NCBI GenBank assembly: GCA_022495005.1
Contig: JAGYXB010001409.1
Coordinates: 62,001 to 126,000 of the forward strand
DNA: 64,000 nucleotides
Origin: Rhyacophila brunnea
Taxonomy: Eukaryota; Arthropoda; Insecta; Trichoptera; Rhyacophilidae
Direction: 5' to 3'
Below are positions 56,201 through 57,839 of this stretch, piece by piece. The notes under the pieces are model-generated. The model searched no databases. It had not been told where the DNA came from and worked only from the letters and a program-made list of their open reading frames with translations. A program made the translations under genes and the position numbers. Each line of letters opens with the position of its first letter. Positions within the stretch are counted from its first letter, which is position 1.

Positions 56201-57064
56201 GTCATAGTATTCTGCCTTAAAAAACAATACTCAATATTTTTTGGTACTTTCATTATTAATTAACATAGGAAAACTATGAGATATTAAATGAAAGCTTAGA
56301 AGAACAGGCGATACCTGATTGATCATTGATCGGCCTAGAAGAGGGCGGTGTATGCGCCGGGGTGTCCGCATGCGACGCCAGCCCACTGCCGTACATCCCG
56401 AAGTCCTCAGCGCTCGAAGAGCTCGCATTGCTGCACTTCCTCCCTCCCTTCTCGCCGCCCAGCGAAGACAGCAGCCTATTCTCCTGACCCGAAATAGCGG
56501 AAGTGAGAAACTTGTTGTCCTGACCTGCCAATGATGAGAGGAATTTGTTCTCTTGCTGCCCAGCCAGCGACATGAATTTGTTGTCTTGATTCTGGTGCGA
56601 GAGATGGCTGTTGTGGTGCAGGTGGTGATCGTCGATAAGGCCGGACACTCCCAACAGCCCGCCGACAAGGTTCGGCCGCAGTTCGTCCATTATTTTAGAG
56701 TTTTGACCGCAGGTGTTGCCGCTGAAATTCAGCTGCCTGCTGAATATCGCCGGGAATATGTTGAACTGTTGGGGGTCTCCGAGGGAGGGAAGCTGCGAGT
56801 CGGGCCCGGCGCCGGCGGACCCCGGCCCGAGGCACGGCACTCCCTTGAAATCCAACGTGGGGCCGTTGGTGGCTCGCGGGCCGCCCGCCCCGCCCAACCT
56901 GTCCCTGGTGGCGCCCCCGCCCGACACGTACTCGTACAGCTTGTCCGCGTAGCGCCCCCCTTCTAAGACATCGCCCCACTCGAAAGAAATCGCGGCGGGA
57001 GGGTCGCAATATTTATGAAGAATTTTCGAAAATGCCTCGCTATCTGCCCGAATGTTCGGGACGG
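2142..57064 (-). CDS. PROP1/unc-42-like: PROP1/UNC-42-like paired-class homeobox transcription factor (gene level, five exons, both ends missing)
   Basis: Join 57064-56315, 22690-22506, 22178-22071, 7592-7425, 2241-2142 on the minus strand (1,311 nt). Phases match at all four junctions and all introns are GT...AG. The assembled homeodomain starts [10 protein letters not shown], continues through [11 protein letters not shown] and ARIQ, and ends [14 protein letters not shown], with the invariant W48, F49, N51, R53 and a glutamine at position 50. It lacks a visible paired domain. RRRHRTTF plus the HYPDI...[14 protein letters not shown]...RKQE pattern points to the vertebrate PROP1 / nematode UNC-42 family (known in those animals for pituitary cell fate and neuron identity respectively); that assignment is from memory of the family. 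Product is expected to be a nuclear DNA-binding regulator. Long introns crowded with repeats are usual for developmental regulators. Start codon and C-terminus (including any OAR motif) lie outside what I can identify. Confidence 0.82.
2423..2520 (+). repeat. Fragment of MITE with CCCGGGATCCCGAG motif
   Basis: TAGGGATTCAAATCCCGGGA start and AGCTATTTTCGATACAT continuation match the left end of the longer copy at 17470. It is cut at about 2520, where the LINE begins, so the LINE probably landed in it. Confidence 0.5.
2607..3765 (+). pseudogene. LINE reverse transcriptase domain, frameshifted
   Basis: Two overlapping frames (2607-3164 and 3016-3762) together cover the finger, palm and thumb regions. 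The first carries the aspartate of KAFD, the second the FADD pair. A shift near 3140 separates them. No start codon suited to a full ORF2, and no endonuclease ahead of it. Confidence 0.82.
3990..5272 (+). mobile_element. mariner-family DNA transposon inserted in the LINE
   Basis: About 1,283 bp, standard mariner size. Terminal repeats are inverted: left CGAGGGTGGGTCAATAAGTC, right end its inverse with one or two changes (reads CGAGGGTGGGTCAATAATTC on the minus strand). Left flank is TA; the right flank now reads TT, so the target duplication has decayed. Contains a broken transposase at 4164-5207. It lies in the same direction as the surrounding LINE. Confidence 0.9.
4164..5207 (+). pseudogene. 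mariner transposase, broken by frameshifts
   Basis: From ATG at 4164 the N-terminal helix-turn-helix region is intact ([13 protein letters not shown], then [14 protein letters not shown]). The first catalytic Asp is in FVTVDET at about 4640; just after it a small deletion shifts the frame. The middle part ([19 protein letters not shown]) is in a second frame, and near 4870 the frame changes again. The second Asp lies in [10 protein letters not shown] (about 4907-4936), the third in [11 protein letters not shown] (about 5000-5030), matching the D,D34D spacing of mariner. A further shift near 5130 breaks the end. It cannot make an enzyme as it stands. Confidence 0.9.
5576..7065. other. AT-rich intron sequence, no gene
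   Basis: Simple AT-rich runs (5740-5960), a stretch with CGGTATTTCGGTATT-type words ending GATATTGCAATCCCTG (6120-6200) that resembles the end of a hAT-type MITE also seen near 10290-10395, and no exon or RNA gene that I can recognise. Confidence 0.5.
7066..7330 (-). mobile_element. MITE family M2, partial copy next to the homeobox exon
   Basis: In reverse it reads the 3' half of the family seen at 16.5, 29.6, 35.1, 48.5 and 63.4 kb: TTTAAAAACGTGGTATAT, AAAGTTCTTTTTATCTTGTA and the short internal hairpin GGTTGCTAAG/CTTAGCAACC region. It ends about 100 bp from the donor of the 7425-7592 exon. Confidence 0.65.
7425..7592 (-). CDS. Homeobox gene, exon with recognition helix and following region
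   Basis: 56 codons in phase 0. Begins [14 protein letters not shown] (homeodomain 47-60, Q50 specificity residue), then [13 protein letters not shown], a Met/Asn region and an aromatic/Pro tail ending PINRYPQ. Acceptor GTTTCAG. The donor is CAG|GTTTGA, weaker than the GTAAG type of the other exons. It sits about 100 bp from a fragment of a repeated miniature element. The post-homeodomain residues resemble, as I remember them, the conserved stretch after the homeodomain in insect PROP1-like proteins. Confidence 0.9.
7593..8709. other. Intron sequence without recognised features
   Basis: AT-rich, no coding potential on either strand, no match to the repeat families catalogued here. Confidence 0.45.
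8710..9382. mobile_element. MITE family M1, copy 2, interrupted by a LINE fragment
   Basis: Long inverted ends of 100 bp or more: left CTGCGCATCTATTCTATTCA then CAAGACTGCTTTCGGCCGCTA; the right end is the inverse. Both arms continue inward to AGTATTAGCACTTATTGTA and CAATTACAATAAGTT. A 353-bp LINE piece sits in the middle (8915-9267). Confidence 0.85.
8915..9267 (-). pseudogene. 3' end of a non-LTR retrotransposon inserted in the MITE
   Basis: Minus-strand reading gives [20 protein letters not shown] and [22 protein letters not shown], a segment typical of the C-terminus of insect endonuclease-reverse transcriptase ORFs, then a frameshift and a second frame with [11 protein letters not shown]. 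The 3' end is a short GAA repeat. The 9-bp sequence ATTACAACT flanks it on both sides (8906-8914 and 9268-9276), a target duplication showing 5'-truncated insertion. Confidence 0.85.
9383..11130. other. AT-rich intron with repeat scraps
   Basis: 10290-10395 carries ATACCGATTTTTAGGATACC-type words ending in CAATCCCTAAG. 10396-10470 is tRNA-like, with the B-box GGTTCAAATCC. No gene. Confidence 0.45.
11131..11295 (+). repeat. SINE family A, tail portion
   Basis: GTGTTTGGAGTCAGGGTATT, then TTGAATAAGTGGCTAACATC and TTATCGTAAAC correspond to the body of family A copies at 21.8, 23.8, 32.5, 37.6 and 45.9 kb. The tRNA-like head is degraded. Confidence 0.55.
11306..11505 (+). repeat. tRNA-derived SINE family C
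   Basis: Starts GGCGGCTCTCGTGGTGCAGT with A-box-like TGGTGCAGTGGGTAAGG and a clean B-box GGGTTCGATTCCCGG at about 11358-11372. The body after it ends in a run of A. A degraded relative lies at 29490-29560. Confidence 0.75.
11506..12590. other. Intron sequence without recognised features
   Basis: No coding or RNA signal. The 70-codon frame at 11995-12207 has no family signature and is probably chance. 12415-12545 resembles 29260-29330 (GCAACCGATTCATCAGAAGAT against GCAATCTATTCATCAGAAGAT). Confidence 0.4.
12600..12960. promoter_or_regulatory. GC-rich, CpG-containing intronic island (candidate regulatory element)
   Basis: A sharp rise in GC against the AT-rich surroundings, with runs such as GGGGCACCGTTTCGCGAGGG and AGCCCCGGGGCGGCGAGGGC. 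It has no open frame of note, no terminal repeats and no second copy in the window. Could be an enhancer or an internal promoter of the homeobox gene, or a foreign fragment. Confidence 0.3.
13150..13740 (+). repeat. SINE family B, copy split by a hAT-like MITE
   Basis: 13150-13393 carries the family body (AGAAAGCGCTTCAGAGAG); 13629-13700 the tRNA-like part with TATAGCTTAGTGGTCAGAGC and the B-box GGTTTGAATCC. The MITE at 13394-13628 sits between them. Confidence 0.65.
13394..13628. mobile_element. hAT-like MITE family H1, copy 1
   Basis: Starts CAGTGCTTGAAATGGAAAAT and ends CCATTTCAAGCCCTG, with internal ACGAACCGGAG and GAACCGGAACGGCGCTCC. Flanks contain TATAGCTA and TATAGCTT, an eroded target duplication in the tRNA head of the SINE. 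Confidence 0.75.
13735..13890 (+). repeat. Penelope-terminal-like repeat P, single copy
   Basis: TTTTGTTAACTGTCAATTCA, then TTAATAAAACGCATTTTTTT and TTAGGACCGGTTTCGTACGC with CCTCAGAGGGACATTTTCAACT. The same unit is present at 33.06-33.2 kb, where it is followed by its inverse. Read on the minus strand it gives TTGAAAATGTCC...GACGAAAC-like order with changes. Confidence 0.55.
14491..14700 (-). repeat. hAT-like MITE family H3, partial copy
   Basis: CAGTGGCGAAGGGTGACTTT and the following GAGGTAGACTGCGGAGATC are the inverse of the right end of the complete copy at 62348-63053. Truncated near the palindrome at 14780. Confidence 0.7.
14780..14960. repeat. Perfect 84-bp palindrome with 13-bp centre
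   Basis: Left arm 14780-14863 and right arm 14877-14960 are exact inverse complements; the centre is 14864-14876. Each arm contains TTGATAATGGCCTCTGCAAC followed by GAGCCCGAAACGTCGAGT (right arm, plus strand), a motif style found at the ends of Penelope-like retroelements. No coding frame beyond chance. Confidence 0.9.
15090..15625. mobile_element. PIF/Harbinger-like MITE (536 bp)
   Basis: Inverted ends GGCCATCCTCCCACGGCGC (left) and its exact inverse (right, 15607-15625), flanked by TTA on both sides (15087-15089 and 15626-15628). A three-base TTA target duplication is typical of PIF/Harbinger. No transposase. The 76-codon minus-strand frame inside has no signature. Confidence 0.82.
15857..15992. 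repeat. Small inverted-repeat element (136 bp)
   Basis: Left end reads CAGTAAAAACAAAACAATGA then TTCGGTT; the right end is its near inverse (AACCGAATCATTGGTTTG then TTTTACTG). The arms extend to GTATGCGT/ACGCATAC. CAG...CTG ends suggest a hAT-type MITE, but no target duplication is clear. Confidence 0.65.
16468..16940 (+). mobile_element. MITE family M2, copy 2
   Basis: Begins TTTTACCACGTTTTTCTTAG, continues CTCGTATTCTTGTTTGTCCG, CTAGACATTTGAAACTTTTA, an internal hairpin around TGCTAAGGGGTGGTCTTAGCA, and ends AGTTCTTTTTATCTTGTAAT. Five other copies are in the window; this one is longer in the middle. Confidence 0.7.
17470..18196. mobile_element. MITE with CCCGGGATCCCGAG ends
   Basis: Left end TAGGGATTCCAATCCCGGGA; right end read in reverse is TAGGGAAACCAATTCCGAG, an imperfect inverted pair. 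The interior is AT-rich without a gene. A 5' fragment occurs at 2423. Confidence 0.55.
18640..18800. other. Unique, moderately GC-rich intronic stretch
   Basis: GAATTAGGAGCTCATTTGG then CGCGCCCCGCTGGGAGCGCA; no second copy seen, no open frame. Possibly regulatory, weak evidence. Confidence 0.25.
18891..19064. mobile_element. Foldback element F with telomere-like core, copy 1
   Basis: Arms of roughly 75 bp around CAGCGGCAAACACATTTTGA, AAATAGCCGATATACTGGAT and TATTTGTTAG pair with the inverse copy to 19064. The core reads AACCTAACCTAACCTAACCC, i.e. TTAGG repeats on the minus strand. Flanks ATAACTTA (18883-18890) and ATGACTTA (19065-19072) form an 8-bp target duplication with one change. Confidence 0.82.
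19490..19880 (-). repeat. Decayed dispersed repeat D, copy 2, with a small open frame
   Basis: Inverse of 350-690. On the minus strand a 66-codon frame (19894-19694) ends in ILKSCKDD; the corresponding part of copy 1 keeps TTCTTAAATCGTGTAAAGATG but is interrupted upstream. Possibly the N-terminus of a lost transposase; no family recognised. Confidence 0.5.
20157..20525. repeat. Two SINE family B copies facing each other
   Basis: 20157-20340 reads as reversed family B (ACCCGCAGGAATCGAGCTTG, then ACCACTATGCTAAAGG), and 20400-20525 as a forward tRNA-like head (TTTAGCATAGTGAACTATGT, GGTTTGATTCCTGCGGGGTG). Between them 20340-20395 matches the inverse of 915-970. Confidence 0.65.
20740..21450. other. 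Mostly unique intron sequence with two GC-richer patches
   Basis: Patches at 20755-20830 (GTCGGCCGGCATGTGTCGCC) and 21275-21420 (GTTGTGGGCGGTTAGCG) have no open frame and no other copy here. Nothing else recognised. Confidence 0.3.
21780..22010 (+). repeat. SINE family A, copy close to the homeodomain exons
   Basis: Head CGCCCACGATGACTAAGCGG, B-box-like GGTTGGAAACC, body TATGGACCTAAAGTGGCTAAC, tail GGAGGTCCATATGATCTTAC and GAGGATCGGAAATGG. Ends only about 60 bp beyond the donor of the 22071 exon. Confidence 0.75.
22071..22178 (-). CDS. Homeobox gene, middle homeodomain exon (helices 1-2 and start of helix 3)
   Basis: Exactly 36 codons in phase 0, homeodomain residues 11-46, from [10 protein letters not shown] through [12 protein letters not shown] to LNEARIQ. 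Acceptor is a run of T followed by CAG; donor is CAG|GTAAGCTG. The intron after residue 46 is the position often seen in paired-like homeobox genes. L16, F20, and the EAR segment before helix 3 are all present, so the exon looks functional. Confidence 0.92.
22506..22690 (-). CDS. Homeobox gene, exon with start of homeodomain
   Basis: Acceptor TTTTTTCACCAG and donor CAG|GTAACC. After completing a split Glu codon it encodes 61 residues: [11 protein letters not shown], a Gly/Ser/His/Thr-rich linker, then [12 protein letters not shown]. The last ten residues are homeodomain positions 1-10, with R5 and F8 in the expected places. The intron after position 10 is only 327 bp, and the next exon continues in phase 0. 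The linker is GC-rich compared with flanking intron. Confidence 0.9.
22691..23765. other. Start of the 33.6-kb intron, no recognised feature
   Basis: AT-rich, no exon-like frame, no match to the repeat families in this window. Confidence 0.45.
23768..23972 (+). repeat. SINE family A copy
   Basis: Head ACCCACGCTAGCCGAGCGGC and TTAAGCGACGGCC, body GAGTCAGAGTATGGACCTAA and TAGGTTGAGCAAGTGGCTAA, tail GGAGGCCCAAATGATCTTAT. The B-box part is deleted. Confidence 0.75.
23973..24880. other. Intron sequence without recognised features
   Basis: The 61-codon frame at 24131-24316 shows no signature. The stretch is otherwise AT-rich, with nothing repeated. Confidence 0.4.
24885..25175. promoter_or_regulatory. 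CpG-rich unique intronic island with CRE and TAAT sites (candidate enhancer or internal promoter)
   Basis: GC-rich with many CpG (GGCCGACGCGACGTACAAGA, TCCGCCGGATACGGGCGACT), a palindromic CRE core TGACGTCA near 24972, and homeodomain half sites in CCTAATTACAATTACTGG near 25050. Not repeated, no open frame. A paired-like factor could bind such TAAT sites; autoregulation is speculation. Confidence 0.35.
25508..25640 (-). repeat. SINE family A, reverse copy
   Basis: CAACCTATTAGGTCCATACC, then TTGCCAAACCCAGGATTCGA and ACCTGGG are the inverse of the body and the B-box of family A. Confidence 0.7.
25976..26100 (+). repeat. Repeat P fragment with inverted join
   Basis: TTTTATTGTGTTAACTGTCA and AATTTAATATAACGCAAAAA are followed at once by AATGCGTTTTATTAAATTAA, its inverse, so this is a short head-to-head remnant of the P family. 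Confidence 0.55.
26436..26827. mobile_element. Inverted-repeat element R, copy 1
   Basis: Left CGACAACTGGGCGCC motif and right its inverse (CAGCCCAATTGTCC, CCCAGTTGTCCCATTCC). The interior matches the copy at 39523-39863 (CGCAATCGAATGAAATTCGA, TTCATTCGACAGTGCG). Confidence 0.65.
27035..27340. promoter_or_regulatory. Unique conserved-looking intronic block with homeodomain sites (candidate enhancer)
   Basis: Balanced base composition amid AT-rich DNA, no second copy. It contains GTAATTAC (27151-27158) and TAATGACGTAATTGC (27170-27184), close pairs of TAAT cores, plus CTCTCTCTTTGTCGCTC (a GAGA-type site on the minus strand). No open frame. The call is inference from composition and sites only. 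Confidence 0.35.
27540..27800 (-). repeat. SINE family B copy
   Basis: Reverse tRNA-like part AAGACCCGCAGGAATCGAAC and CTGAATCTCTTGGGTTTCGC, with family body AACATACACAATTTTG. Confidence 0.7.
27945..28115 (-). repeat. SINE family B, second adjacent copy, truncated
   Basis: AACACATACATAATTTTGAA, then GGTTCGCAGGAATCGAACCT; ends just after the B-box part. It follows another family B copy by about 150 bp in the same direction. Confidence 0.65.
28116..29480. other. AT-rich intron with one Penelope-like scrap
   Basis: 29265-29330 reads GGGGCCTCAAAACAGTTGAA then ACCGGTCATTCAAATTAT, a sequence type also present (inverted) at 59830-59890. Nothing else recognised. Confidence 0.4.
29485..29560 (+). 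repeat. Degraded tRNA-like SINE head
   Basis: GTGTAAGGCGCTGGCTTTTT and AAGTTCGATTCTCCGTTAGG resemble family C (11306). The A-box is poor. Confidence 0.5.
29562..30000 (+). mobile_element. MITE family M2, copy 3
   Basis: TTTACAACGTTTTTATTACG, TTTGTCCGGTACAAATCTTG, GACATTTGAAACTTTTAGAA, end AGTTCTTTTTATCTTGTAAT. It directly follows a SINE head. Confidence 0.7.
30652..31345 (-). mobile_element. TTAA-flanked (piggyBac-like) MITE, copy 1
   Basis: Right boundary GAGCATGTCCCCCC|TTAA (TTAA at 31342-31345). Left boundary TTAA at 30652-30655 (or a second TTAA at 30677-30680). About 690 bp, no transposase. The body matches 47475-48157 and 60536-61297, including GTCAATTTATGGCTACGGCC and CCAGGATCATACTTTGAA. 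Confidence 0.7.
31346..32500. other. AT-rich intron, no gene
   Basis: Two overlapping plus-strand frames at 32116-32422 carry no family signature. 31580-31680 has AACCCAGATATCAACCCTC, similar to words at 46300. Confidence 0.4.
32504..32715 (+). repeat. SINE family A copy
   Basis: Head CGCCCACGACGGCCGAGCGG, tRNA-like B-box GGCTCGAATCC, body TTGAGTTTGGACCTAATAGG, tail GTGGAGGCCCATATGATCGG. Confidence 0.8.
33060..33317. repeat. Repeat P in head-to-head inverted pair
   Basis: Left arm 33108-33200 (AATTTAATAAAACGC ... GGACCAGTTTCGTCCGCCTC) and right arm 33222-33317 (its inverse with a few changes). In the right arm GTCCATCTGAGGTGGAC forms a stem-loop followed by GAAACTGGT and preceded by TTGAAAAT, a hammerhead-like order (see findings). 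Confidence 0.8.
33318..33950. other. Intron sequence without recognised features
   Basis: The small frames at 33298-33492 (plus) and 33557-33748 (minus) show no signature. Confidence 0.35.
33955..34160. other. Unique balanced-composition block (weak regulatory candidate)
   Basis: CTGCTTGCCTTTGATGTGTC and TTTGCAAACGTTTCGTTACC; not repeated in the window and not coding. CTTTGATG is a possible TCF/LEF-type site. Confidence 0.2.
34388..34620. mobile_element. MITE family M1, copy 3
   Basis: GTGGGTCTATTCTATACTTA then TCGA at the left, exact inverse type at the right (TCGATAAGCATAGAATAGACCC, 20+ bases with one change). Internal CACTTATTGTAACAATTAC. Confidence 0.8.
34808..35012. mobile_element. Foldback element F with (TTAGG)n core, copy 2
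   Basis: Starts GGTACTGTTCGGTTATACGG and ends with the inverse, arms about 75 bp including CGCATTTTGAAAATAGCCGA. The core (about 34880-34935) is GGTTAGGTTAGGTTAGGTTA-type, the insect telomere unit. AAGTATTG is present on both sides (34800-34807 and 35013-35020), a perfect 8-bp target duplication. Confidence 0.88.
35114..35526 (+). mobile_element. MITE family M2, copy 4
   Basis: TTTTACAACGTTTTTCTTAG, GTCCGGTACAAATCTTGCAA, end AGTTCTTTTTATCTTGTAAT. Copy with an internal deletion relative to 16468. Confidence 0.75.
35656..35876. mobile_element. hAT-like MITE family H1, copy 2
   Basis: Starts CAGCGCTCTAAATGGAAAAT, ends CCATTTCAAGCCCTG; AGTGTGGT flanks both ends (35648-35655, 35877-35884), a perfect 8-bp duplication. 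221 bp. Confidence 0.9.
36500..36650. mobile_element. hAT-like MITE family H1, truncated copy
   Basis: Right half only: AAGTGCGTTAGATTTTTTGT, GGAACGGCGCTCCGGTGCGC and CATTTCGAGCC. Confidence 0.75.
36700..37600. other. Intron sequence without recognised features
   Basis: 36875-37150 is less AT-rich (CCACCCCCTGGACGCATAAA) but unmatched elsewhere here, with no usable frame. Confidence 0.35.
37606..37848 (+). repeat. SINE family A copy
   Basis: Head CCCACGATAGTTAAGCGGCT, B-box GGTTTGAATCC, body TTGGAGTCAAATTATCGACC, tail GACCTATATGATCTTATTAG. Confidence 0.78.
37849..39510. other. AT-rich intron; one SINE-A tail
   Basis: 38728-38785 is the tail of family A (CTCTACTCTGTGGATGCCCA then TATGATCCTATTAGGATCGG). 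The 103-codon minus-strand frame at 37941-38252 has no signature. Nothing else recognised. Confidence 0.45.
39523..39863. mobile_element. Inverted-repeat element R, copy 2
   Basis: CGGGACAACTGGGCGCC left and CGGCGCCCAATTGTCCCATT right are inverted. TCAAGAATG flanks both ends (39514-39522 and 39864-39872), consistent with a 9-bp target duplication. No coding capacity. Confidence 0.72.
39793..40260. repeat. Tandem duplication of about 230 bp spanning the end of element R
   Basis: Unit 1 (39793-40014) and unit 2 (40018-40260) share TTTCTGTATAAAAC, CATTTATTTCATTCGACAGT, GACCTCATACTATCCCTAAA and GAACAGGCCACATTGCTT. Each unit includes the right end of R plus its 3' flank, so duplication came after insertion. 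Confidence 0.8.
40261..41500. other. Intron sequence without recognised features
   Basis: AT-rich, no coding or RNA signal that I can support. Confidence 0.4.
41505..41930 (+). repeat. SINE family B copy, degraded head
   Basis: Body AGAAAGCGCTTCAGAGAGAA, TACAAAAGCCGACTGCC; head GGGTTCAAATTCGCTGGGTG with poor A-box. Confidence 0.6.
42020..42419. mobile_element. hAT-like MITE family H2, copy 1 (400 bp)
   Basis: Left CTTGGCTCCCACATCCTGAA, right TTTGTGGGGGCCATG. ATCAATAT flanks both ends (42012-42019, 42420-42427), a perfect 8-bp duplication. Contains a poly-C run (42069-42082) and a short GGGTAA tandem (about 42135-42155). Confidence 0.9.
42428..43050. other. Intron sequence with an unexplained 105-codon frame
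   Basis: The plus-strand frame 42698-43015 is open but has no recognised domain, no clear codon bias and no neighbour in a matching frame. I do not call it a gene. Confidence 0.3.
43061..43155 (+). mobile_element. Foldback element F, half copy
   Basis: One arm only: AACGGCAAACAAATTTTGAA, AATAGCCGATATACTGGACT, TATTTGTTAGGTTAGG, then TTAGG-type repeats; the second arm is missing. Confidence 0.75.
43317..43550. mobile_element. hAT-like MITE family H1, copy in reverse
   Basis: CAGGGTTCGAAATGGACC at the left and CCATTTCGAGCGCTG at the right. Flanks TAAGAGCA and TAAGAACA are close to an 8-bp duplication if the first two bases of the end overlap it. Confidence 0.8.
43560..44560. other. Intron sequence, one open frame without identity
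   Basis: The frame 43969-44241 (90 codons) shows no signature. A poly-C tract lies at 44340-44349. No gene can be supported. Confidence 0.35.
44575..44860. promoter_or_regulatory. Unique intronic block (weak regulatory candidate)
   Basis: Composition is more balanced than the flanks, with repeated AAAAGCTT words (three near 44740-44815) and CTTTGCAGCTTGG. It contains no SINE or MITE match and no frame. Inference only. Confidence 0.25.
45330..45690. mobile_element. hAT-like MITE family H2, copy 2, reverse
   Basis: CATGGCCCCTACAAGGGGGG at the left and CATCCTGAAGCGGG inverse with GGGGGCCATG at the right. Flanks GGAACCTC (45322-45329) and GGAACCAC (45691-45698) differ at one base. Confidence 0.88.
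45897..46145 (+). repeat. SINE family A, best preserved copy
   Basis: Head CGCCCACGATGGCCGAGCGG with A-box TGGCCGAGCGG; B-box GGTTTGAATCC followed by TGGGTCTAGCAAAT; body GGAGCCAGAGTATGGACCTA; tail TATGATCCTCTATGGATCG. The head resembles a serine/leucine-type tRNA (long variable region). Confidence 0.85.
46150..47470. other. AT-rich intron with C-rich and G-rich arrays
   Basis: 46260-46345 has a row of C-rich words (AACCCTCCAAAAATCACCCC, AACCCCCCGGATATCAACC) and 46630-46735 the inverse type (GGGGGTTATTTACAGGGACT, a poly-G run). No gene. Confidence 0.45.
47475..48157 (+). mobile_element. TTAA-flanked (piggyBac-like) MITE, copy 2
   Basis: TTAA (47471-47474) then GGGGGGACATGCTCGTCGTA. The body matches the 30.7 and 60.5 kb copies. 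The right end is near TTGAACATGTACCTAACC, where the TTAA has become CTAA. No transposase. Confidence 0.68.
48453..48890 (+). mobile_element. MITE family M2, copy 5
   Basis: TTTACAACGTTTTTCTTAGC, CGGTACAAATCTTGCAATCG, end AGTTCTTTTTATCTTGTAAT. Confidence 0.75.
48891..49726. other. AT-rich intron, one degraded SINE
   Basis: 49550-49720 has SINE-B-like body words (GACGACCGGCTTTTGTAG) with a poor tRNA head. Otherwise nothing. Confidence 0.4.
49727..50023. mobile_element. MITE family M1, copy 4
   Basis: CGCATCTATTCTTTACACAA left; TTGCGTATAGAATAGATGCG right. Contains TTATTGTAACAATTACAATA in both directions. Confidence 0.8.
50219..50291. repeat. Perfect 32-bp inverted repeat with 9-bp spacer
   Basis: Arms 50219-50250 and 50260-50291 are exact inverse complements (GTATAGATAGAGACAGAATA ...). 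The right arm ends where a hAT-like element begins. Confidence 0.88.
50292..50805. mobile_element. hAT-like element H4 (514 bp), non-autonomous
   Basis: CAGTGGTTATTAACC at the left, GGTTAAGAACCACTG at the right, a common hAT end type. Flanking 8-mers ATCTATAC and ATGTGTAG match at five bases only. Inside are overlapping frames up to 105 codons (50438-50755) with no domain that I recognise. Confidence 0.75.
50806..51463. other. Intron sequence without recognised features
   Basis: AT-rich, no signal found. Confidence 0.4.
51472..51708. mobile_element. hAT-like MITE family H1, copy in reverse with clean duplication
   Basis: CAGGGCTCTAAATGAACC left, CCATTTCGAGCGCTG right; GCTAGAAC at 51464-51471 and 51709-51716. 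237 bp. Confidence 0.92.
51717..52756. other. AT-rich intron, no recognised feature
   Basis: No exon-like frame. The 61-codon minus-strand frame at 52275-52460 has no signature. Confidence 0.4.
52757..53354. mobile_element. hAT-like MITE family H2, longest copy (598 bp)
   Basis: CATGGCCCCCACATCC left, TTTGTGGGGGCCATG right; ATCTAAAC on both sides (52749-52756, 53355-53362). Carries an extra middle part not in the 42.0 and 45.3 kb copies. Confidence 0.92.
53363..56314. other. Intron start region 3' of the N-terminal exon; no repeats recognised
   Basis: AT-rich with many TAGGTACCTA-type words. Overlapping frames at 53482-54005 have no signature. This is the longest part of the intron without a recognisable insertion, so hidden regulatory sites are possible, but I see none by eye. 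Confidence 0.4.
56315..57064 (-). CDS. Homeobox gene, N-terminal coding exon (249 codons plus split codons)
   Basis: Open frame from an acceptor ending TTTCAG to a donor G|GTATCGCC, entering with two bases and leaving with one. The upstream stop in this frame (57083-57085 area) and the lack of any ATG after it show that translation starts in an earlier exon. Residues read: a compact block with [18 protein letters not shown] and [13 protein letters not shown] near residues 15-50, then Gly/Ala/Pro-rich sequence, a His-rich stretch ([14 protein letters not shown]), and four imperfect repeats of about 11-12 residues of the type GQ(D/E)NKFLSSLAG, then a Ser-rich part ending PINDQS. GC content and third-position GC are far higher than in the surroundings, typical of a real exon here. 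The phase-1 exit fits exactly the exon at 22690, giving [12 protein letters not shown] across the junction. No known domain recognised. Confidence 0.82.
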
Positions 57065-57800
57065 CTGAAATGGCTGTTTAAACCAAATAACTTTTCAATA
57101 TTATCTGTTTAATTATATCATGAGTCCCTTCAATAATACGATTTGAAACTTTTTAATATAAACAGTGAAATTAGCTTTAGATAATTTAGTAAGTAAGTCC
57201 GTCCAATTTATGATAATTACCAAATTAAATAAATAATCATAAAAATAAAGAAAATCTAAATAAAATCAGTCAGTCTTTTCAAAAATATTTAAATATGTTA
57301 TTTTATTATATGGAAAAAATTAAAATAAATAGTATTTTTTATCATAAAACAATTAATAGTTTTTTAAATAATAATAATTTTCCTTATTGACACTGTATTT
57401 TATATGTAAAATATTAATCACTACCACGCCACATTTGTTTACAGCGTCAGTTTGCGTTTTCACTATCACATTAACACAAAATACAATTTATTAGTATTCC
57501 TTAATGTTACGCAATCACTTGATAATAATACCAGTTAATACAGATGTATTTTTATTCTTATCTACTATTTAGTTATAGTTTTTATCACTTTTTTTCAAAT
57601 GTTGTTGTCTACCATTCAATTGTCAAAACATTTTCAAAACAAACTCGTTTCATTCAATGTCAAAATTATAAGAAATATTGTAATTAGCTTGTTGTAGATT
57701 ACTTTTATACTTAGATTCGATAAATAAATATTTTGTTTTGCATTTAGGTGCATTCAAAATATTCGAAACAAAAGTCAACGAATTCTAAATTCAAACATTC
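57065..57800. other. Intron or 5' flank upstream of the first visible coding exon
   Basis: Begins with the acceptor TTTCAG and a weak pyrimidine tract on the minus strand. AT-rich, no upstream coding exon with an ATG and matching phase was found. Confidence 0.4.
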
Positions 57801-57839
57801 GAAAATCTTTCGAATTAAACGAGCCGAACGTAATCATAT

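Noticed and set aside
56713..57009. Alternative frames across the N-terminal exon (plus and minus strands)
   Set aside because: GC-rich exon gives open shadows in several frames; only the frame ending PINDQS joins in phase with the homeodomain exon.
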